Shown here one piece after another: positions 6,811 to 15,800 of a DNA stretch of 35,646 nucleotides (the first letter of the stretch is position 1; each line of letters begins with the position of its first letter). Below the pieces are notes generated by a model. It was not told the origin of the DNA. It saw only the letters and a list, made by a program, of their open reading frames with translations, and did no database searches. Source of the DNA: Burkholderiales bacterium (lineage in GTDB: Bacteria; Pseudomonadota; Gammaproteobacteria; Burkholderiales; Burkholderiaceae_C). The stretch is from positions 1 through 35,646 of the forward strand of contig JAUVWL010000032.1 of assembly GCA_030604135.1 (NCBI GenBank). The letters run 5' to 3'. The position numbers were made by a program, and so were the translations under genes.

Positions 6811-9800
6811 ATGACACCAACGACGACACAAGGGCGAGCCAAGAAGGCCAACTGGTGGGAAAACGACCCGCTTGCACCCGAACAGCCATCGGCCAAGACC
6901 TACATCCCGGAAAGCGAGGTAACAGGTAAGCCGACCTACATCCCCGAGCATGAAGTCACCGGCCGTGGTGCATCTGGCAACTGGTGGGAAAGCGACCCTC
7001 TGGCCAGCGACATCGAGAGCGATAACCCAAGCGCAGCGCAGACGAGGAAGCCGCGCACCGCTGGCGATGTGGCCGCCGACCTGGCCAAGGGCTTCGGTGG
7101 TGCCGCTGTGTCCGCCGTGGGCGCTGTGCCGACTGCCGTGGGCCGAGCGGTCCAGGAAGGCAGTGAAATGCTCTTCGGCCTGACCATGGACGAGGCCAAG
7201 CGCCTGGCTGAGGCCGAGGGTACGCCCGAGAAGGCGCTGGAGTGGTACGAGCGCGCCAACCGCCTCAACCCCGTATCGGCAACCGGGCGAGCCATCGAAT
7301 CCGGTGGCCGCTGGGTCAGCCGCCAGGGCGATCGACTGCGCGATGCTCGCTCAGACGAGGCCAAGGAACTGGCCCGCCAGTCCACCCCGGACGGCGACAT
7401 CACCAAGCCATCGACCTGGACGATGGGCGAAAACCCGACCGTTGAGGGCGTGGCGCAAGTCGCCGCCGATGTGATGGGCAGCATGGCCCCGCCCGTGGCC
7501 ACTGCGATTGCCACCCGAGGCCGCTCAGCGACCACCCAGATCCGCGCGGGTGGCGCGACCGTGGCCGGGCAGATCGCAGGGGCCGCCATGGAAGAGGCTG
7601 GCACCTACCTGGGCCAGTTCAACGATGACCAGCTGCGCCAGGTGTCACCCGTGTTCCGTGACCTGGAGGCCAGGGGTTACAGCGCCGCTGACGCCCGGAC
7701 CATCCTGGAGCGCGAAGCCGAGAACCGCGCCGCCGCCTACGCCGCGCCCGTGGGCTATGCCGGTGGCCAGGCGACCGGCGCCATCCTGGGCAAGGCGGGC
7801 GAGAGGCTGGCGGGCAAGTTCGCTGGCGCGCTGCCCAAGGCAGTCGTCCTGGGCACCCTGGGCGCCACCGAGGAAGCCTTGCAGGAAGTTTTTGAAGGCG
7901 TGGCCACCCGCGCCGGGATCAACGACGCAGCCGGCACCGACCGCTCACTCACCGAAGGCACCTTTGGCGAGGCCGTCCTGGGAGCCAAGGGCGGAGGCGT
8001 CACTGGTGCAGGCCGCGGTGCTGCCCTGGGCATCAGCGAGCGGTTTTCTCGATCGAGGGAAGAACCAGCCGCGACTGGGACGACACCGCCGAGCGCTGTG
8101 CCTGGCACGAGTGCATCGGCGGACGACTCCACCAGTGCGATCGAGCGGGCCATGGCCTCCAGGAGCGTGAGCGGACCGGCAACGGGCAGTCCGGCGGCAG
8201 CACCAGCGACCGAGCGACCGCGCCAGCGCCCGGAGGCCCGACTGGCAGAGCTCGACATCCTGAAGATGTACCGGCCATTGAACGAGGTGGAGCTCAACGA
8301 GGGCATCGCACTGCTGCAAGAGATCATGGACAAACAGGCGGGCGAAGCCAGTACCCCGCAGGCACCAGCCGATCAGATCGTGCAGCCGGAGCAACCCGCT
8401 GCCGCCGAAGCGAATCCAGAGCCAGCGATCCCAGCCCCAGAACTGCCGGCGACGGATGACGGTATCGATGTTGAAGAGACGCGCATCGGCCTCCAGGTGG
8501 ACAGCGCCGATGCCGACAGCTTGATCGAGTTCCTGCGGACCGACACCGACCCATCGACCGGCAGACCGATTCACAGCCAGGGCCGACGCAACGAACTGAT
8601 GGCCGAGCTTGAGAACCTGGAGGGTGCGATTGCAACCGCCCAAGAGTTCTTGCAGCGGACGGAGCGCCCCACGCCACAGGCCCCGACCAACTTCTGGTCC
8701 TACGTCAAGGAGCATGGCTACACACCCGGCCAGGTGAAGAAGGGCACCGAGCTCTGGACCACCCTGAAAGCCGACTTCGACCGGGCCAAGGCGAACGCCA
8801 AGCGCACCAGCAGCCCGACATCGATCCTGCCGGCTCCCACAACCCAGCCGATCAACCAGACAAGCCCTCAGAAAGTTGACCGGGTGATGCCAGCCTCGAT
8901 TGCTCCCGCGCCTGGCATCGATCCCGCCCTCCAGAACCGCGACCGCAGCCGCGCCGCATCCGTGGCGCAGATGGCCGACATCGCACGCAACCCGGATTAC
9001 ATGCGCCTGGCCACCAGCCGCACGCCGGACGCTGGCGCGCCCATGGTGTTCATCGTCGGTGATGACATCGACCAGATCCCGGAAGGCAACGAGGGGCGCG
9101 CCGATGTGGCCGTCATGGCGGATGGCCAGCGCGTCCCGTTCCGCTACGCCGTGGTGGATGCACGTACCGTGCAGCCGTCCAACTTCGCAGACGGCCGGGT
9201 GAACGACGCCTACACCGTGAACATGCCGGGCACCATCAAGGCTCTCAACAACGGCCGCACCGCAGGGCTGCGCGCCGCCTACGAGCAGGGCACGGCCGGC
9301 AACTACCAGGCTGAACTCATCGCAGATGCCGCCGCGCATGGCGTACCGGTGGAAGCGATCCAGCGCACGCCGAACCCGATCCTGGTGCGCGTGTACTCCG
9401 AGCAGTCCAACACCCCGGACATGGCCGCCAAGAGCCAGGGCCAGGGCCTGGGCATGTCCCCGACCGAACTGGCTCGCCAGGACGCGCCGCTCATCGACGC
9501 CAACGTGCTCGCCGCCTACCAGCCGGGCGACGTGACCACCGCCGCCAATCGGGACTTCGTGCGCGCTTTCGTTGGCAAGCTCAACCAGGCAGGCCAGGAC
9601 GTGGCCGGCATGATGACCGCCGAGGGCTCTCTCTCACCGGCTGGCCGACAGCGTATCCAGGCCGCGCTCATGCAGGCCGCCTACGGTGACGCTGACTTGG
9701 TGACTGAACTGTTCGACAGCCTGGACACCGACATCAAGGCGATCGGTGAAGCGCTCAAGGCCGTGGCCGGCGAGTGGGCCAACATGCGCGATAGCGCGCG

Positions 9801-12800
9801 CCAGGGCCTCATAAACCCAGATGCCGACATCACCGACAACCTGGTGCAGGCCGTCAACCTGGTACGCAAGGCTAGGCGCGACAATTCATCGCTGTATGAC
9901 CTGGTGAATCAGACGGATCTGATGACCGGTGAGGTGCCCGACCCGCTGACCGTGGGCGCCCTCCGGTTCTTCTACCCTTCGCAGTACATGACGCGCGCAG
10001 CTGGGCGGGAGGCGATCGTCTCCGCACTGCGCGACTACACCCACTCCGCCATGGGCACCACGGCCGGCGCCGATATGTTCGGCCAGGTCGTGACCCCAAG
10101 CGACATCCTCAACGGCATCACAGATCAAGGAGCCAACAATGCGCAAGATCCAACCCAAGAAGGCGGCCGAGGCGCCGATAGCCGCGGCACTGATGGCCGC
10201 CGTGCTGATGCGCCAGGGCAAGGAACAGAACCAGTCGGCAATGATCGAGCAGGCCAAGAAGCTGGAGCAGATCGCCAGGGAGAACGAGAAAACACCGCAA
10301 GGGAAGTTCGCTCCAGCAATCCGCAAGCTTCTGAAGGTGATGAGGCCAAAGGGCTAGACGCGCTCACTCAGGAGGAATTGCTTGCCCGGATGGGCCGCAG
10401 CCCGATGGGCGCGGAGCCGACAAACGCCGAGCGCCTGGCCGTGGGCTCGATGTTGCAGGAGGGCACCGTGCTGGCGAGCGCCGGCATGACCAGCGGGATC
10501 ACGGGCAGGGTCGCTAGGATCAGCATCTCGGACCAGTACCGGACAGCGCGCTACTTCGTGCATCTGCACTGGCACGATAACGGCAAGCCCAGAAAGATCA
10601 CTTCCCAAGGGGGATCGGCCTATCACCACGACTTCTTCGTGCGTGACGGCAAGCTCTATTCCGAGGACTCGTTTGGGGACCGCGGCGCACTCAAGCAAGA
10701 GTGGTCGATCATCTCGGGTGCAAAGCAGTCCGCAACAGCGTCGGGCATCGACCAGGCGGGCCGATTCCCTGCGATTGGAACCATCACCAACCTGAGTGTT
10801 GGGCCTGCCGGGCTGATGACGCCGCGCCCGATCGCACCGGGCCGCCAGCTGTACCGCGAAACCAATCTCAGCGGACTCGATGACCTGCTGCGCCAGGATG
10901 GGCAGGCTGACGTGGCTGGGTTCTTTGTCACCGATAACCCGGACTTGGCATTGGGCCAGGGAGACAACCAGGGCGTGCAGGTGGTTTTTCGTGCCGACTC
11001 TCTGAGCGGGCGCGAGCATCGGAAGCCGATGACCGGCGACACGGCCGGCCGCGAGTACAAGACGGACATGGCGGCGCCGCGTGCGGTGCAGACCATCACC
11101 ATGAAGGCCGTGGACGTGGTGCGCTTGCGTGGCCTGACGCGACGGACCCTGGCCGACTTCGACAAGGAAGTGCTGGGCGATGGCCTGGTGCGCTACCACC
11201 GCAAGGGTCTGCCCCGCGCTCAGGGCGAAGTCCTCAGCGCCTACACCCCGCAGGAAGTGATCGAGCGGCAGGAAGCAGCAGAGAACGAGCGGCGTCAACG
11301 CGAGGCGAACGATCGCACCGCCGCCGAGCAGGAACGCCAGCGCCAGGAACGCGAGGAAATCCGCCGTCGCAGTGAAGCCGCAGCCGATGACTTCCAGCTG
11401 GGTCAAGACCCGATGGCCAGCCTCACCGGCCAGCGCAGCGTCTTCGATGCGGAACGGGAAGAGTCTCAGCCGACACGCCAGGCGCGCATCCGCAATCAGC
11501 AGCCCGCCACCGATGAGAGTATCCAGGACGTGGGCGAGCAGCTGTATGCCAATCGCCGCAACTTCACCGGACGCGGCATCAAGTGGGAGGACGTTCAAGA
11601 CCTGAACGACACCCTCAAGGTCAAGGAAGTCACCAAGGCCAAGGTGTGGCCACGCCCGAACTACGAGCAGCTGGTGGCCGATGGCATGCCCGCTGTGCTC
11701 GCGCGCATGGTCAAGCACGTCTATGACGGCCTGAGCGCTGGCCCCACCATCAAGAGCGGCACACCGCCGAGCGATGCCGACCTCAAGCGCTACATCGACA
11801 CGCTGGCCAAGGTACGCGAAGGCCTGTTCGGCTTCATCAACGATCGCCAAATGGTGGCCGACTTCGCCAAGGGCGTGCTGACCATGGTGAAGGGCGAGCC
11901 GACCGCCCTGGGCCCCGTCTCCATCCTGGACATGGCCAAGCAGTCCATGGACGCCCGGGAAATCTCGACTGTCCTGCTGCGCCGTGTCTGGCCCGAGCAG
12001 TTCGCCGCCAACGTCCCGACCATGGGCCGCTTCACCCGTGGCAGCGAAGCGCAGAAGGACGTGAGCATCATCGGCGGCAACAAGGCCATCGGCGCCTTGC
12101 AGTTCGACCGCAACGACATCAGCAAGTGGGTGGGCGACCTGGGCAAGGGCTGGCCCACCAAGCGCGAAGCCTGGCAGGTGCAGGGCTACCAGGTACTGGC
12201 GCCCGGTGAATACACCGCAGCCGGCCAGGAGCAGAGCGACGGCTCCACCCGCATGAGCATCCGCCCGAAGCAGGGCCGCGGTTCCTGGCGGGCCGTGTTC
12301 ACCGATGCGCAGATGACCAATCCACCTTTCGTGCTGGTGCAGGACGGAGGCTTTGGAGCCGAGGCCTTCACCACCCGTGAAGCCGCGATCGAGGCCGCCC
12401 GGGAAAAGGTCAAGCGCTCACCAGGCGCCGGCCAAGACATCCGCGGCACCAACATCGAGGAAGCCGAGCGCACCGGCCCGTCCCGCCGCCAGGATGGCGA
12501 GGACATCACGCCGCAGCGCCTTATGGAGGCCTTCGGGTTCCGTGGCGTCAACTTCGGCCGTGAAGGCTGGATCAAGCAGGCCGAGCGGCAGGAATACCTC
12601 AACCAGGCTTATGACGGTCTGATGGATCTGGCCGACATCCTGGGCGTGCCCCCAAAGGCCATGAGCTTGGACGGCAAGCTGGGTATTGCCTTCGGTGCAC
12701 AGGGCAAGGGAGGCGGGTTCGCTGCGCACTTCGTCCCTGGGTATAACGAGATCAACCTGACCAAGACGAAAGGCGCCGGCACCCTGGCCCACGAGTGGGG

Positions 12801-15800
12801 CCATGCACTGGATCATCACTTCGCCACCCTGGCCGCCCTGGAGAAGGACAAAGAGCCTTTCCTCTCCGAGCACGCCAACCAGCCTGACACCCGTGATCGG
12901 ATGGTTTTCGAGGACGGCAAGTACGTTCGCAAGAACCTCAAGACCTTCGGTGATGGCATCCGGCCCGAGATCGTGCAGGCCTTCCGTGCGATCTACCAGG
13001 CGATGGAGAAACGCAACGAGGCACCCGGTGAAATGGTGGCCCGCCGTGACGCCGCCAAAGCCAGCGCCCTCAAGCGCCTGGATGGCTGGATCAAGGCCGC
13101 GCGCCGCCAGATCGAGGAAAGCGCCGCCGCCAACAAGGCCGATCTACTGGCCGAGTTCGACCAGCATGCGGAGAAGTTTCGCAAGGGCGACACCGGCGAC
13201 GGCTACGAGAAGGCCGGCAAGCAGGTGTTCAGCGCCCGAGTGGCCGCCGTGCGCAACCTCATCAAGGACGCCACCGGCCGACTCTGGAGCGCCGACGACA
13301 CCAACGGGCTCGAAAGCAATGCCAGCTATGTGAAGAGTCTGCTGGGCAAGCAGGACGCCGACACCACCCACGAGCCCCAGAAGGTGGCCACCAAATACAA
13401 GGCCGACAGCGCTGCGATGGACAAGGAGAAGGGAGGCAAAGCCTACTGGGCCACGCCGACCGAGATGTTCGCCCGTGCCTTCGAGCTCTACGTGCACGAC
13501 AAGCTCTCGCAGCGCCAGCAGCGCAACACCTTCCTGACCGATGCCGAGCTGCGTGCCAGTAAACCGGTGCAGATCCCGGATGAATCCAGCGCCAAGGCAC
13601 GAGGGGCCGGCGCCATGCGCGATCTGTACCTCTACCCGGTGGGCAAGGAACGCGAGACGCTGCGCGAAGCCTTCGACAACCTGGTGGGCCAGATCAAGAC
13701 CAAGGAAACCGACAAGGGCCTGACGCTCTACGAGCCCGATGGCATCGCATACACTGGAGACAGATATGGAACAGACGACTCCCGCCGTGGTGCGGATCAA
13801 CCCGCTGGATCTGCAAGAACAGGCTCTGCCGCCGCTGACGGTGTGCGGGGGAATCGTGGCGCCGTACCAGGTCGAGCCCGTATCACCGCCCTGGGCATCG
13901 CAGCTGACATCGAGCGAACAGGCTCTGCCGCCCTCATCGGCCGCACCGTCAGCACCCCCGACGAATTAGCCGAGCTCGCGCAGGTCTACCGCGACCCGCG
14001 CTTTGAAACCTTCCGGGTGTTCTTCACCCGCAGCAACCGCATTCTGCACGCCACGGGCGTGAGCGCACGGCTACCTGGGCAGACGCCCATGGTGCCAGCT
14101 GGCATGACCGAGTCCGAATACATCCAGGCTTTCAAGGACCAGATGGAAACCACAGGGGCGGATGGCTACTACATCTTGCACAACCACCCGAGTGGCGACC
14201 CGACGCCCAGCCGCGATGACGAGCGCGTGACCGACTACCTGGCTGCACAGGTGCCGGGCCTGAAGGGGCACGTAGTCATCAACTCCAACCGCTACGCCGT
14301 GATCCAGCCTGGCCAGGCCGTGGAGGTGAAGGACAAGGTTTTCGGGCCCGACTTGTTGCGCATCCCGAGCCTGCCGTCCCCGATCCTCAACGCCTCGATC
14401 GGCAAGCCTGACGATCTGGTGACACTGGGCAAGAGTCTCCAGAAACCCGGATGGCTCACCCTCATCGGCACCGACTCAGGCAACCGCGTCCGGCTGACAG
14501 CTGATGTTCCTGCCTCTGCACTGAGCCGTGAGCCCCGAGTGCTTGCCGGCCAAGTGCGCCGCTTGATGCGTCAGTCTGGCTCCCGCAACATGCACCTGGT
14601 GGGGTCCGATGCCGATGTGGCGAGCGCGCCGGTGCAGCAGGCTCTCCGCGAGGGAATCTTGCGCGATGCCGTTGGCACCACTGGCCGCACTCAGGCCGAG
14701 CGTGGTGTAGGCGCAAGCGGTCCAGGTTTCACCCGCACGGCCGGACGCATCGTTTCCGAAGGCACCGATTACGGCCGCCAGGATCAAACCCAGACCGAAA
14801 CTTTCCGCCGATGGTTCGGTGACTCTAAGGTGGTGGATGCCAACGGTCGGCCGCTGGTGGTGTATCACGGGACGGATGCGACGTTTTCGGTATTCGATAC
14901 GGTGGGGGGTAGCACTCCTGGGTCATGGTTCACTGCCGACCAATCCGGCGCGGAGGTTTTTGGCGTCCCTGTGGCGGCGTATTTGGCTATTCGCAACCCC
15001 GGAACCCTGAACGATTTGGCCGCGGCGCGTCGAGATGCCGCGCGGCAGTACGACCCGATGGAGCAGCCTCGCGCATTTAATGAGGCAGTGGTTTCGGCGC
15101 TTGAGTCCAGAGGCATCGACGGCATCCGCGCAGAGGGATTTCAAGGGGCTGGCGGCAGTAATGTGTGGATGGCTTTGCGCCCTACCCAGATCAAATCTGT
15201 ATTCAACCGCGGCACGTTCGACCCGAACGATTCCAGCATCGTGCGCGAGGACGAGCCAGGCTACCGGCGAGACAGCATCGGCAATAACCCGCCGCCTCAG
15301 CCTGGTCCTGACCAGCAAAACGCCTGGACGCGTGCCAAGGCCAAGGCCATGGAGCTCACCAGCCCGAGCGCAATCGACAAGCTGATCTATGAGTTTCAGG
15401 ACAAGTACGTGGACCTCAAGCGGCTGCGCGATCACATCAAGGCGATCGGCGGAACCATCACCGACCTGAACGACGCCTACCTGGGCGAAGAGCTCTATCA
15501 CAAGCGCCTGGCCAAGCGCACCGAGGACTTCCTGGACAAGGAGCTCAAGCCGCTGTTGGCTGACATGCGCAGCCGCAGCGTGAGCCTGCTGGAGTTGGAG
15601 CGCTACCTGCACGCCCGCCACGCGCCCGAGGCCAACAAGGAGCTGGCCGAGCGCAACCCCAACCGCGCCATGATCGAAGCCGGCAAGGCCGAGTCCAAGC
15701 GTGTCGTGCGTGATCTGGAGTTGCAGCTGCAACGTGCGAAGGCGCAAGGCAGCGCCACCCGGGCTATCGAGGAAGCCCTGGAAGAGGCACGCGACGAGGC

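Noticed and set aside
7508..8170. 220-codon plus-strand frame inside the polyvalent gene as a third nested gene
   Set aside because: Unlike the two accepted nested frames it has no ribosome site, and its Arg/Pro/Trp-rich composition is that of a shadow, while the main frame is well composed.
10354..11850. 498-codon minus-strand open frame with Val/Ala/Leu-rich product
   Set aside because: It lies wholly antisense to the polyvalent gene, and GC-rich coding DNA commonly leaves such frames open. Composition and lack of motifs mark it as a shadow. The same holds for the 464-codon frame at 7945-9339 (-).
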